Shown one piece after another: positions 10,576 through 18,391 of a stretch of 64,000 nucleotides of DNA. The position numbers were made by a program, and so were the translations under genes. The notes under the pieces are model-generated. The model did not search any database, was not told the origin of the DNA, and saw only the letters and a program-made list of their open reading frames with translations. This stretch comes from Arthrobacter sp. 9V. Lineage in GTDB: Bacteria > Actinomycetota > Actinomycetes > Actinomycetales > Micrococcaceae. The stretch covers positions 646,517 through 710,516 of the forward strand of contig NZ_LR732912.1 of the NCBI RefSeq assembly GCF_902506065.1, in the 5' to 3' direction. Within the stretch, counting starts at the first letter, position 1. Each line of letters begins with the position of its first letter.

Positions 10576-11952
10576 ATGGCATTTTCAGTGAGGCTCCTTC
10601 CACGTGGGGGAAGACAAGCAATGGGGTTGGCCGTCATCGCAGCGGTCGGTTTATCAATGTTCACCGGAATTGGTCCATCACATGCGGCGGACACCACGCC
10701 CATGGCTGAGGATCCCGGCCCGGTGGGCAGCTTCGCCTGGAAAGGTTTCAACTGGCAGAAGCGTTTTTGGGGTGGGGCGCCCATGTATAACGCCACTTGG
10801 GACGCCAACAATGTGAGCAATCCGGACGCGGACGGTTACGTCAAGCTGTCCATCAGCAATCCCACGGGCTCTGCCCCTAAGGGGGCGGAATTCCAGTCCA
10901 CGCGTGAAGGTTTCGGATATGGCACGTACAGCACCACTGTGGAGAAGGATGTCAGCGCCCTTCAGAAAGAAGTGGTGTGGGGTTGCCTGTTCACGTACGA
11001 CCCAAATGCGGAGCCGGGTTATACGGAGATTGACCTTTGCGAAGCCTCGGCCTGGGGCGGGGGCGCTGCTTACGGTGAAAATTGGCCGGTGACCCAAGGG
11101 CATGGATATTGGTTTGACTCCACCTTGCCGCCGGGGCAGGGAAACAACACTGTCACCTTTGACGTCACCAATGCTCCGATCCTTACGCACAGGATGGTGT
11201 GGGAACCGGGCAAGCTGACTTTTGAGACGTTCGCGGGTGAGGGCTACAACGGAACCCTCCTGAAGCGAACTGTCCTGGAAGGCTCTACTGTGCCGCTTCC
11301 GGCGAAGGAGCAAATTCACTTCAACCTCTGGGTGACAGGTGGTGGCGGCGGGGATGCTGCCCATGTTGCTCCTGAAACCGTGACCATCCGGGACTTTTCC
11401 TTTGTTCCGGCGAATCAAGGTCAGCTCACAGCACCAACTCCCACCATCTCAGGGACGGCCGCTGTTGGTTCAACGTTGACCGCAGTCCCGGGGAACTGGA
11501 CCGCAGGAACCGCCCTCGGCTATCAGTGGTACCGAAATGGCACGGCAATTGCCGGCGCAACCGGTGCCACCAGGGTCCTTGCCGCTGCGGACCAGGGCGC
11601 CACTTTGACTGTCCGGGTGACGGGTAACAAAGCCGGCTATGCCACAGCTATCAAGGAATTAGCTCCCACGGCAGCGGTGGTGGCAGGGACGTTGGTAGCC
11701 CCAGCCCCCACCATCACTGGAACACTCGCAGTGGGTTCAACCCTGACAGCTAACCCCGGAACATGGACCTCCGGGACCACCTTGACGTACCAGTGGTACC
11801 GGTCCGGTGTGGCGATCGCAGGGGCAACGGCCAGAACATACAAGCTGGTGAGTGCGGACCAAGCTGACACCATGAGCGTGAGGGTTACCGGTACCAAGGC
11901 CGGCTACACCACGGTGACGAAGTCCTCGGCCAGCACTGCTGTGATTCCGTAA
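10576..11952 (+). CDS. secreted GH16-like glycoside hydrolase with two C-terminal Ig-like repeats
   Basis: A 458-aa exported protein. A signal peptide (Arg-containing n-region, hydrophobic LAVIAAVGLSMFTGIG) ends near SHA|ADT at residue ~38. Residues ~50-290 resemble the GH16/concanavalin beta-sandwich: FGYGTYSTTVEKD, then EIDLCEAS, which fits the catalytic E-[ILV]-D-x-x-E pattern. Two tandem ~85-residue modules follow, each with SGT/TGT...VGSTLTA...PGxWTxGTxLxYQWYR, a repeat common at the C-termini of Arthrobacter secreted proteins. AGGAGG lies ten bases before the ATG. It probably attacks a beta-glucan-type polysaccharide, but the active site is inferred from one motif. Confidence 0.82.
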   Translation: MAFSVRLLPRGGRQAMGLAVIAAVGLSMFTGIGPSHAADTTPMAEDPGPVGSFAWKGFNWQKRFWGGAPMYNATWDANNVSNPDADGYVKLSISNPTGSAPKGAEFQSTREGFGYGTYSTTVEKDVSALQKEVVWGCLFTYDPNAEPGYTEIDLCEASAWGGGAAYGENWPVTQGHGYWFDSTLPPGQGNNTVTFDVTNAPILTHRMVWEPGKLTFETFAGEGYNGTLLKRTVLEGSTVPLPAKEQIHFNLWVTGGGGGDAAHVAPETVTIRDFSFVPANQGQLTAPTPTISGTAAVGSTLTAVPGNWTAGTALGYQWYRNGTAIAGATGATRVLAAADQGATLTVRVTGNKAGYATAIKELAPTAAVVAGTLVAPAPTITGTLAVGSTLTANPGTWTSGTTLTYQWYRSGVAIAGATARTYKLVSADQADTMSVRVTGTKAGYTTVTKSSASTAVIP

Positions 11953-11974
11953 GCCGGCGGCCCGGATGCACCAA

Positions 11975-12018
11975 ACCCGCAGTTGTGTCGTGCTGGAGGT
12001 AGCGACACAACTGCGGGT
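11975..12018 (+). terminator. perfect 16-bp hairpin between convergent genes
   Basis: Arms ACCCGCAGTTGTGTCG (11975-11990) and CGACACAACTGCGGGT (12003-12018) flank a 12-base loop. It lies between the GH16-like gene and the convergent small LAMTG gene, so it can serve both as a bidirectional terminator. There is no T-tract, and a role as a dispersed palindromic repeat is equally possible. Confidence 0.6.
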
Positions 12019-12057
12019 CCGGTGATTGACCCGACTTTCAGGGCTTAGCTAAAGTTC

Positions 12058-12234
12058 CTAGCCCTTCTGCGCCCGGACCGGCACGATCCTCTTGATGGCG
12101 AGGCCGAGTGCCAACATGGCGAAAGCTGCCAGTGCGTACCAGAAGAGGTCCCCGGCTCCGGTCATTGCGAGCGTTCCGGAGCCCATTCCGGCTGCTGCTG
12201 CCCCTGTCACGGGGGCTACTGGGTTGTTGTACAT
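12058..12234 (-). CDS. 58-aa membrane protein with a sortase-like LAMTG tail
   Basis: A very small protein starting MYNNPVAPVTGAAAAGMGSG, then LAMTG, a hydrophobic stretch (DLFWYALAAFAMLALGLAI) and a positively charged end KRIVPVRAQKG. The LAxTG / hydrophobic / basic order is that of class E sortase sorting signals in high-GC actinobacteria, but no signal peptide precedes it, so true wall anchoring is doubtful. The start at 12234 lies seven bases after the GT2 stop; an in-frame ATG at 12273 would overlap that gene. The tight spacing suggests it works with the glycosyltransferase. Confidence 0.65.
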   Translation of the reverse strand: MYNNPVAPVTGAAAAGMGSGTLAMTGAGDLFWYALAAFAMLALGLAIKRIVPVRAQKG

Positions 12235-12241
12235 GAATCGG

Positions 12242-13396
12242 TTACCAAACTTTCTTTCTGTTAAGTGCTGCATCCAGGTACGCCTTGGCGTGAACAGCCT
12301 GGAGGAAGATATCAATGACGGTTTCGTACATGGTTGCGGCCAGGAGCATGTACCTCCAGCCCCGGAAACGCACAGTAACTATGCGTTCCAGGATGAAGAT
12401 GCCGGTGACGGTGATCCAGAAGGGCTGAAGGTTCAGGCCCATCCCGGATATCAACGCGAACAGGATGGAACCGAAGTAGGCCAGCGTCACGATGACGCCG
12501 ATCATGGAAAGAAACTGGCGTCCCCAATAAGGCCTGGTCACTTTGGTCCATCCGTATTGCACGCAGTTCTCCACCGCGCCGCGCTTCCACCGGAGCCGCT
12601 GGGACCAGAGTTCACGCCACGTGGGCATGACCTCCGTGACCAGCGTGCAGTTTGATGGTGAGGCGATGCGGTAGCCCAGGGTCAACAGGGCAAAGGAGAG
12701 TTCGTTGTCTTCGGTCAGGACCGAGGTGTCGTAAACGCCGCCCTTGCCGTTGCCGGGAGGGAGCGTGCCCTTCAACCGGGCGGCAACGACGTCGCGCAGT
12801 GTCTTGACCCGGAATAGGGCCGCAGTGCCGGTCACTACCAGGCACTTGCCATGGAGTCGCTTCACATCCCGTGCGTAGCGGGCGTATTCGTTGCGCTGCA
12901 GGTGGCCTACAAAGCCGCCACCAGGGCCGCCGCTGAACACACCGCCAACGGCACCGAGCATCTTATCGGCCAGCAGGTTCTTGGTGGCGTTCTCAATGAA
13001 ATCGAGGGCGAGCTGCGAATCGGCGTCCTGAACCAGGACGAGGTCCTGGGGGTCCGCTTCCGGCAGGAGCTCACTGAGGGCGAAGTTCAGTGCTCCGGCT
13101 TTTTTGTCTTTGTTGCCTACTGTCCGGATGACTTCGGCGCCTTGGGCCAAGGCAAGCTCTTCAGTATTGTCCGTGCAGTTATCTGCCACCACAATGATGC
13201 GGTCCGGGCGATGGGTCTGGTTGTTCAAGGAGTGAAGCGTCTCAGTAATCCCGGCGGACTCATTGTGTGCCGGAACCAGGACGGTGACTACCCCGCCTGC
13301 CGCACGGTGGGATCGCCGCCGCCGGCGCCTGAAAGCCGTATCCGGTGTGTTTGCCGGGCCCGGTACAGCTGTGGTGGCCATGGTTTCCGTAAGCAT
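12242..13396 (-). CDS. processive family 2 glycosyltransferase, membrane
   Basis: A 384-aa GT2 enzyme. The N-terminal ~30 residues are Arg-rich. The GT-A domain begins VTVLVPAHNES, has the nucleotide/metal motif DADSQ, the catalytic TEDNELS, and QRLRW (Q-x-x-R-W), the hallmark of processive synthases such as hyaluronan, chitin-oligosaccharide or PgaC-type enzymes. Two or three C-terminal membrane segments follow (FLSMIGVIVTLAYFGSILFA, LQPFWITVTGIFIL). GGAGGG lies eight bases before the ATG. It probably polymerises and extrudes a surface polysaccharide; the sugar is not predictable. A 58-aa LAMTG protein follows directly. Confidence 0.9.
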   Translation of the reverse strand: MLTETMATTAVPGPANTPDTAFRRRRRRSHRAAGGVVTVLVPAHNESAGITETLHSLNNQTHRPDRIIVVADNCTDNTEELALAQGAEVIRTVGNKDKKAGALNFALSELLPEADPQDLVLVQDADSQLALDFIENATKNLLADKMLGAVGGVFSGGPGGGFVGHLQRNEYARYARDVKRLHGKCLVVTGTAALFRVKTLRDVVAARLKGTLPPGNGKGGVYDTSVLTEDNELSFALLTLGYRIASPSNCTLVTEVMPTWRELWSQRLRWKRGAVENCVQYGWTKVTRPYWGRQFLSMIGVIVTLAYFGSILFALISGMGLNLQPFWITVTGIFILERIVTVRFRGWRYMLLAATMYETVIDIFLQAVHAKAYLDAALNRKKVW

Positions 13397-13693
13397 TGTG
13401 ATCCCTCCGTTCGTGCGTTGAAGCGTTGACTCACTTAGAGTTCCAACGCGAACGCAAGATCAGGGGAGGGAAACCATCAAGGAAGTCTCAAGGTTTGCGC
13501 AGGACTTTCTGAACGGCGTCACGAACGGGGACCGGAGACCACTTATGTCGAAATTCTCCGCAAAACCTGGCCTTGTTCGTATTACGAGGCGTACAAGCCC
13601 GGGGGAGGCGGACAACTGCGGGAGGCGTTTAAACGCAAGAAGACGACGTCGGGGGCGTCCCGGCGTCGTCCTCTTGAGTAGTGCTTGAGCTGC
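13397..13693. other. gene-free stretch with terminator-like hairpin
   Basis: 297 bases upstream of the GT2 gene. No ORF with coding character is seen. The right part holds the palindrome GCGTTTAAACGC (13625-13636) and the hairpin at 13637-13675. The left part should carry the GT2 promoter, but I could not identify convincing -35/-10 boxes. Confidence 0.5.
13637..13675 (-). terminator. hairpin downstream of the 56-aa hypothetical gene
   Basis: AGACGACG (13641-13648) pairs with CGTCGTCCT (13664-13672) around a G/C-rich loop. On the minus strand the stem is followed by TCTTCTTGCGTTT, giving a weak intrinsic terminator for the gene ending at 13694. Confidence 0.5.
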
Positions 13694-13864
13694 TTAGCGG
13701 TTCAGGCTGACCGTGAAGGTCTTGGGACCGCTAAGGGTTACCGCGATTCCGCAGTTTTCGGCGGCAGCGCGGTGTGAGAGGGATTCAATGGCGGCATCGA
13801 TGGTGTGGTCGATTGCCGACTTGTCCCAGATTTTCAGCGTGATGGAGTCAGTATGTGTCGTCAT
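13694..13864 (-). CDS. small hypothetical protein
   Basis: A 56-aa soluble protein (MTTHTDSITLKIWDKSAIDH..., ending KTFTVSLNR). It reads as alternating strand and helix: SITLKIWD, then DHTIDAAIESLSHRAAAENC, then GIAVTLSGPKTFTVSL. No known family is recognised. An in-frame GTG five codons upstream (13879) is an alternative start; neither has a strong ribosome site. A terminator-like hairpin follows the gene and a long promoter region precedes it, which supports it being a real, independently transcribed gene. Confidence 0.55.
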   Translation of the reverse strand: MTTHTDSITLKIWDKSAIDHTIDAAIESLSHRAAAENCGIAVTLSGPKTFTVSLNR

Positions 13865-14183
13865 TGTCAGTACTTTCACTCAGGCCGTTAACAGCCCCAA
13901 GCTTCTTCGCAGGGGCCGCATCCTCGTCGGTGAGGATTGCTGATTCAGCTTGTACGGGAACGAATTCCCTCATTCATGGTTCATGCTGCCCACCACGGTT
14001 GACAAGTGAATCCGGCTAAGTGTGACCGATTACACGTTGCTGATTACTCCGTGTAACCCGTGCTGATGCGGCGTGGCTTCCTGACCCTCTTTGGATTTCC
14101 GAAGCGGCTATTTCAACCCTTTGGGGTTAACTTTCAGGGCCTGAGTCGGCAAAGAAGGTCAGGAAGCCACGCGAGTGCAGGGA
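13865..14183. other. gene-free stretch: promoter region plus palindromic repeat
   Basis: 319 bases without a gene. 13880-14060 should carry the promoter of the 56-aa gene and includes TTACAC...GTGTAA half-sites (14031-14056 area) separated by about 14 bases, a possible operator. The right third is the 102-nt repeat copy B. No coding signal was seen. Confidence 0.5.
14071..14172 (-). repeat. palindromic repeat family 1, copy B (102 nt)
   Basis: Perfect 16-bp terminal arms GCGTGGCTTCCTGACC (14071-14086) and GGTCAGGAAGCCACGC (14157-14172). Read on the minus strand the internal sequence contains GGTTGAAATAGCCGC, matching the AGGTTGATTTnnGC core of copies A and C. It lies 12 bases downstream of the SRPBCC gene stop and may also terminate that transcript. 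Confidence 0.8.
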
Positions 14184-14879
14184 TTAGTGTCCCGGCAGCA
14201 TGCCGCTTTGTGGTGGGATGAAGCCTGGTCCGGTGTCGCCGTCGTCGTTCCGTTCGGCGGCACTGCGGGTGTCGCTTTCAGCGGTCTCATCGGACTCACC
14301 ATCCATGTCCGCCAGCCCGTTGGTTTGATCGAACGCATGAGTCACGGGGTCGATGATCGGGGGCGAATCAGAGGTGGCGGCGGTTGCGGCTGTGCCCGAA
14401 GGCGTGGAGGAGCCTGTGCTCCCGGCCCCGGTCCGCTCCGTGGTCTCGTCGCCAGTCTCCGGTGCCTGCTTTTCGATGTATTCCTTGAACTTCTTCAAGT
14501 CTGACTCAGCCTGCCTTTCAACAATGTGCAACTTGTCTCCCAGGAACTCGAGGACGCCGTGGGGTTCGTATTCCAGTGACAGGTGCAAGGACGTCTGGCT
14601 GGGGCCGGCTTCCTTGAAGTCCACCCAGCCCGCATTCTTGGCGCCCTCAACGGCTGCCCAGGCCACGGCCCGGTCCAGGTCCTGCTGAACGATCTTTGCT
14701 TCCCAACGGCGATGGACGCCTGCGATTTCGGCCACCCATTCCAGTCGGTCCTCGCTGAGCCGTGTCACCCGTTCCACTCCGCCCATGAAGTGCGGAAACT
14801 CCTCGAACTTGGTCCACTGCCTGTAGGCCGTACCGACCGGAACGTTGACCATGATTGTCTTGTTCACTTTCGTGGTCAT
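14184..14879 (-). CDS. SRPBCC family protein (polyketide cyclase/COQ10-like)
   Basis: A 231-aa protein. Residues 1-145 are an SRPBCC/START-like lipid-binding domain: KTIMVNVPVGTAYRQWTKFE, EFPHFMGGVERVTRL, then WEAKIVQQDLDRAVAWAA, as in the YndB/cyclase-2 group. Residues ~145-231 are a low-complexity acidic Ser/Thr/Gly tail, probably disordered. Such proteins bind a hydrophobic ligand; in actinobacteria this subgroup is often stress-associated, but the ligand is unknown. GGAGGAGA lies close upstream of the ATG. The gene appears monocistronic and ends at palindromic repeat copy B. Confidence 0.88.
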   Translation of the reverse strand: MTTKVNKTIMVNVPVGTAYRQWTKFEEFPHFMGGVERVTRLSEDRLEWVAEIAGVHRRWEAKIVQQDLDRAVAWAAVEGAKNAGWVDFKEAGPSQTSLHLSLEYEPHGVLEFLGDKLHIVERQAESDLKKFKEYIEKQAPETGDETTERTGAGSTGSSTPSGTAATAATSDSPPIIDPVTHAFDQTNGLADMDGESDETAESDTRSAAERNDDGDTGPGFIPPQSGMLPGH

Positions 14880-14963
14880 TGTCTCCTCCTACCCGATAAT
14901 AATCAGCATACTTACATTATCGAGCTTCTCAAGGGGTTAATACAGGCCTCGAAGGAGCGGAAG

Positions 14964-15210
14964 CTAAGAGATCACCTTGCCGTTCTGAATCAGGTACTCC
15001 AGGTGCTCGGAAATGTCGGCCAGCACGGAAATATCAGCCACGGGGTCCGCCCCGAGGACCAGCATGTCTGCATCAGCACCGGGTGAGATCACGCCGAGTT
15101 CCCCTTCGCGCTCAAGCAGCAACGCCGCCGTCGTGGTTGCGGAGCGGATGGCGTCAATCGCCGGTTGGACCTTGCCGAGCAGCCTGAACTGCTCATTCTG
15201 GTGGCGGTGC
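14964..15210 (-). pseudogene. amidohydrolase, C-terminal remnant
   Basis: Only the last ~80 residues of a prolidase-type amidohydrolase remain: VQPAIDAIRSATTTAALLL, then GELGVISPGADADMLVLGAD, ending YLIQNGKVIS. Intact enzymes exceed 400 residues; here the metal-binding barrel is missing. Family similarity stops near 15210, exactly where the opposite-strand SRPBCC remnant begins. This fits one deletion that removed the 5' halves and shared promoter region of two divergent genes. It is unlikely to make a functional protein. Confidence 0.8.
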
Positions 15211-15563
15211 AAACCTTTGAGGCGCACGAATTCACAGTGGGCGGAAAGGCCGCCTACTACATGACCGGACCGGACGGCACCAAAGCCCGGGGCTGGTGGA
15301 AATTCACCTCCATCAACTCACCGGACCACCTGGAGTTCGACGACGGTTTTGCGGACGAGCAGGGCGAACCCGTAAATGACCTGGGCATCACGCACGCCAC
15401 CGTGAAGCTCGAGCCCTTGGAGAACCGCACCCGGATGACCATCACTTCCACTTTCGACTCCGAAGAGCAGATGCAGAAGATGGCCGAGATGGGCATGGAA
15501 GAGGGAATGCGCGAAGCAGTGGAGCAGATCGATTCCGTGCTTACGGAATCAGCCAACGCCTGA
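15210..15563 (+). pseudogene. SRPBCC/AHSA1-type protein, 5'-truncated remnant
   Basis: Codons from about 15210 encode TFEAHEFTVGGKAAYYMTGP through a C-terminal helix EGMREAVEQIDSVL, clearly the second half of an AHSA1/SRPBCC protein (usual length ~150-165). The N-terminal ~45 residues are absent: upstream sequence in this frame is the antisense of the amidohydrolase remnant. No normal start or ribosome site is present. The reading frame is otherwise intact to the stop at 15563, so the deletion may be recent. Confidence 0.78.
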
Positions 15564-15587
15564 GAACTGAACCAAAAGCAAAAAGAA

Positions 15588-15622
15588 GCCGACGACGGCG
15601 GGTGCCGCCCGTCGTCGTCGGC
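15588..15622 (+). terminator. GC-rich hairpin after the SRPBCC remnant
   Basis: GCCGACGACGGCG pairs with the GTCGTCGTCGGC segment around a short loop. No T-run follows. It lies between the SRPBCC remnant and adenylate kinase, both on the plus strand. Confidence 0.55.
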
Positions 15623-15664
15623 GTATGGTTAAGTCCCGGCTGCCTCTCGAAACGGACCTGTGTC

Positions 15665-16243
15665 ATGGCGCGATTGATCATCATGGGTCCTCCCGGCTCC
15701 GGCAAAGGCACGCAGGCAGAGCACATTGCGCGGCATTTTGGGATTCCCGCCATTTCCACTGGTGAACTGTTCCGCACCCATGTCCGCAACAAGACGGAGC
15801 TGGGGTCTGAAGCCATCGGGTACATGGACAGCGGCGAATTCGTGCCGGACCATGTCACTACGGCCATGCTGAGGGGTCGGCTTGAAGAAGCGGATGCCGC
15901 GGACGGTTTCCTGTTGGACGGCTACCCGCGGACGGTCATCCAAATCGGTGCCTTGGACGAGATGCTGGCCGACCGTCAGCAAACCCTGGAAGTAGTCCTT
16001 GAGCTGACCGCGCCGGACGAGGAATTGCTTGCCCGAATGCTGCGCCGGGCGCAGGAACAAGGACGTACCGACGATACTGAACCCGTGATCCAGCGGCGGC
16101 TCGAGCTGTACCGGGATGAAACGCAACCAGTTTTGACGGCGTACTCACAGCGCGGGATTCTGCTCAGTGTGGACGGATCCGGCCAGCGTGAAACGATCAC
16201 GAAGGATGCGATTGCTGCGCTGGAGGGGGCGCTGGCGCGTTAG
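15665..16243 (+). CDS. adk: adenylate kinase, short (LID-less) form
   Basis: A 192-aa nucleoside monophosphate kinase interconverting AMP+ATP and 2 ADP. The P-loop is GPPGSGKGTQ (residues ~8-17), the NMP-binding region STGELFR...D, the fingerprint motif DGYPRT (LLDGYPRTVIQ), and the LID is cut to RAQEQGRTDD instead of the ~30-residue zinc/LID insertion. Short LID forms are usual in actinobacteria. The ATG at 15665 immediately precedes the conserved ARLIIMGPPG strand. Whether this is the only adk or a paralogue cannot be told from the window; the essential copy normally sits in the ribosomal spc operon, which is not seen here. Confidence 0.9.
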   Translation: MARLIIMGPPGSGKGTQAEHIARHFGIPAISTGELFRTHVRNKTELGSEAIGYMDSGEFVPDHVTTAMLRGRLEEADAADGFLLDGYPRTVIQIGALDEMLADRQQTLEVVLELTAPDEELLARMLRRAQEQGRTDDTEPVIQRRLELYRDETQPVLTAYSQRGILLSVDGSGQRETITKDAIAALEGALAR

Positions 16244-16253
16244 CTGCCGGTGG

Positions 16254-17036
16254 TCAGCTGCCTGCTGGGGCCGGGAGTTCGGCTGTTGGAAGCTCAGTTG
16301 CGAGCGAGCGTAAATACGCGGCGAATCCTTCCGGTGCGCGGGAATGTGTGCGCCCTGAGGTCACAACGCGGATAGAGTCCGTGGCTGTGACAGTGAAGCC
16401 CCGGCGGCGGAGCCGTTCAACCAAAACGCGGTCCTCATGGGCGCGCAGGCCAGGAAACCCGCCCGCACTGAGGTATGCCGAGGCCCGGATCCCCAGGTTG
16501 GCGCCGTAAATGTGCTGGTGATCTTCCCGGAAGGGGTGGAGTTCCATCCAGCGGCCGTGGACGGCAGGGTCCATGTCAGCTGGATCGGGTTCCACCGACC
16601 CAAGAAGGGCGTCCGCTCCGGCATTGGCCAGCTCCACTTGCCGCGTCAGCCAATGCCGGGGAACGGTGGAGTCGGCGTCTGTGGTGGCCAGCCAGGTGGT
16701 GGCAGCATCATGGGCCGGCAAGCTTTTCAAGGCCTGGCGAAAGCCAAAATCGCGGCTGGCTCCCGTGCTCTTGAGCTTCACGTTGACCACGCTGAAGCGG
16801 TTGTCGCCGGAGGTGTGTGCAGCGGCAATCTCCGCTGAGCGGTCCGAGCAAGCATCCAGGACAACCACAATCCTGGCCTCCATGCCCTGGCATCCACGGT
16901 GGAGTGCGTCCGCGGCGGCCTTCAGTGCCACCAAGGCCTTGCCGATGTGTTGCTCCTCGTTGTGGGCGGGCATCACCACCGCCACGCTCTTGATCCCCAG
17001 TTGCCCGGTGATCCCCAGTTGCCCGGGCATGGTCAC
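16254..17036 (-). CDS. family 2 glycosyltransferase, soluble
   Basis: A 260-aa GT-A glycosyltransferase without membrane segments. Motifs: VAVVMPAHNEEQHIGKAL at the start, VVVLDACSDRS, the metal site TTDADST, and the acidic HEDRVLVERLRRRG near residue 200. GTG at 17036 overlaps the upstream stop by four bases (GTGA), with AGGA just before; an ATG at 17030 is the alternative. It is the last gene of a three-gene operon with a PIG-L/methyltransferase fusion and an acyl-CoA dehydrogenase-like protein. The acceptor is unknown. Confidence 0.88.
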   Translation of the reverse strand: MTMPGQLGITGQLGIKSVAVVMPAHNEEQHIGKALVALKAAADALHRGCQGMEARIVVVLDACSDRSAEIAAAHTSGDNRFSVVNVKLKSTGASRDFGFRQALKSLPAHDAATTWLATTDADSTVPRHWLTRQVELANAGADALLGSVEPDPADMDPAVHGRWMELHPFREDHQHIYGANLGIRASAYLSAGGFPGLRAHEDRVLVERLRRRGFTVTATDSIRVVTSGRTHSRAPEGFAAYLRSLATELPTAELPAPAGS

Positions 17037-18391
17037 GGAGTCCTGTCAGGGGCGATGAGGATCTCCAGCATGAAGTCCTTCTCACGGTAGAGCCCATGTG
17101 TCAGCCAGCCGAGTTGGTTGCGAGCCATCGTGTGTACCCCCTCCGCGTCCAGTTGCCAGCCCGAGATCGGGTGGCGCCAGTGGCACAGAACAAAAGTGCC
17201 GCCTGGTCTTGTGGATGTTTCGACCCGTGCCAGGAGTTGGCTGAGTTCGTTAGGGGAAAGGTAGTAGCCCGTCTCGGACAACACCACAAGATCGAAGGTG
17301 CCCTCGGGCCACTCACGGGGCATGGTCAGGTGCCGGGCCTCCGCAGAGGGAAATCGTGAGAGCCGCTCAGTTGCCTGGGCGAGGGCTTCGCTGCTGGCGT
17401 CCACGCCAAGGAATTGTTGGCAGCGCCGGGCGAGTTCCTCGCTGAGGGTACCGATTGAGCAACCCAGTTCAAGGCCGGACTCGTAAGATTCCTCCGGGAG
17501 CGCGGCCAAGGTCAATGCCCTTTTGCGGCGTTCATACCAGCTGGTGGTGTAACTCCAGGGATCGTCTTCTCTGGAGTGGACTTCGTCGAAGATCCGCTCC
17601 GCGTCTGCGGCAGTGTTGCTCCCGGCCTTGGACGGATGCCAGGCAAAGGTCTCCCACGTCCTGCTGAAGTGCTCAAGGAAACTCTCTGCCAGGAGCGTCT
17701 CGTCACCGGGTTGATCGGAGAGCGGCCCTATCTGGGAGGTGTGGGCGCGCATTGCTCGTGTTTTGGCTTGCTGATCTTGATCGGTCAATGGAACCCGCAC
17801 CCAGGACTCCCACGTTCTGTCATCCGGTCCTGCCCACAACCAGTACCAGATGGGGTATTCCAACAGGCCATGGCCGCCCTGCGCTGCGACTTCCGCGGCA
17901 ACCCTGCCAAGGGTGTCGTGGTCCGTGTGTCCGTCGTGGCGATAGGGCGCTACGATCGTCACGGTCTCGGCAGGTTTTCCCGCAATCGCTGAGCGGAGGG
18001 CTTGTGCGATGCTCTCCGTGTTGGTCGCAAGGTGCCCATCGGGCAGTTCCAAAAACCGCCACGCGGCGCCGGGAGCCAGCCCGGACACTGCCGTGTGGAA
18101 CTCAGTGAGCCGCACAGCGGCAAGCTGTTCCGGCGTCGTGGTTTTTGAGTCCGGGTGCGAAGCCTCGCCTGCGGTGCACAGCAAAACCTCGACGGCGGCT
18201 CCGGCGGCATGCAGCTTGGCTAGGAGGCCACCTGCGCCGAGAGTTTCGTCGTCAGGGTGCGCGGCGAGCACTACAAAGCTCATGCCCGCGAGCTCTTCTG
18301 CGCTCAGAGGCAGCTCCGGCAAGGTCGCAACTCCGCTGGCAGCCCATTCCGCCTCTGACGTGCCGGTGTCCGTGTGGGAGAAAGCTACCAA
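17033..18391 (-). CDS. PIG-L deacetylase / SAM-dependent methyltransferase fusion
   Basis: A 452-aa two-domain protein. Residues ~37-210 are a PIG-L/LmbE zinc deacetylase: AAHPDDETLGAGG (zinc His and Asp plus catalytic Asp) and HDGHTDHD (third zinc ligand region). Residues ~265-450 form a class I methyltransferase: LELGCSIGTLSEELA (SAM motif I), GVDASSEAL (motif II), FDLVVLSETGYYLS. PIG-L enzymes de-N-acetylate glycans or glycoconjugates; the fused domain may methylate the freed amine or another site. Both neighbours overlap it (7 and 4 bases), so the three proteins are probably made together. The product is unknown. Confidence 0.9.
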   Translation of the reverse strand: MVAFSHTDTGTSEAEWAASGVATLPELPLSAEELAGMSFVVLAAHPDDETLGAGGLLAKLHAAGAAVEVLLCTAGEASHPDSKTTTPEQLAAVRLTEFHTAVSGLAPGAAWRFLELPDGHLATNTESIAQALRSAIAGKPAETVTIVAPYRHDGHTDHDTLGRVAAEVAAQGGHGLLEYPIWYWLWAGPDDRTWESWVRVPLTDQDQQAKTRAMRAHTSQIGPLSDQPGDETLLAESFLEHFSRTWETFAWHPSKAGSNTAADAERIFDEVHSREDDPWSYTTSWYERRKRALTLAALPEESYESGLELGCSIGTLSEELARRCQQFLGVDASSEALAQATERLSRFPSAEARHLTMPREWPEGTFDLVVLSETGYYLSPNELSQLLARVETSTRPGGTFVLCHWRHPISGWQLDAEGVHTMARNQLGWLTHGLYREKDFMLEILIAPDRTP

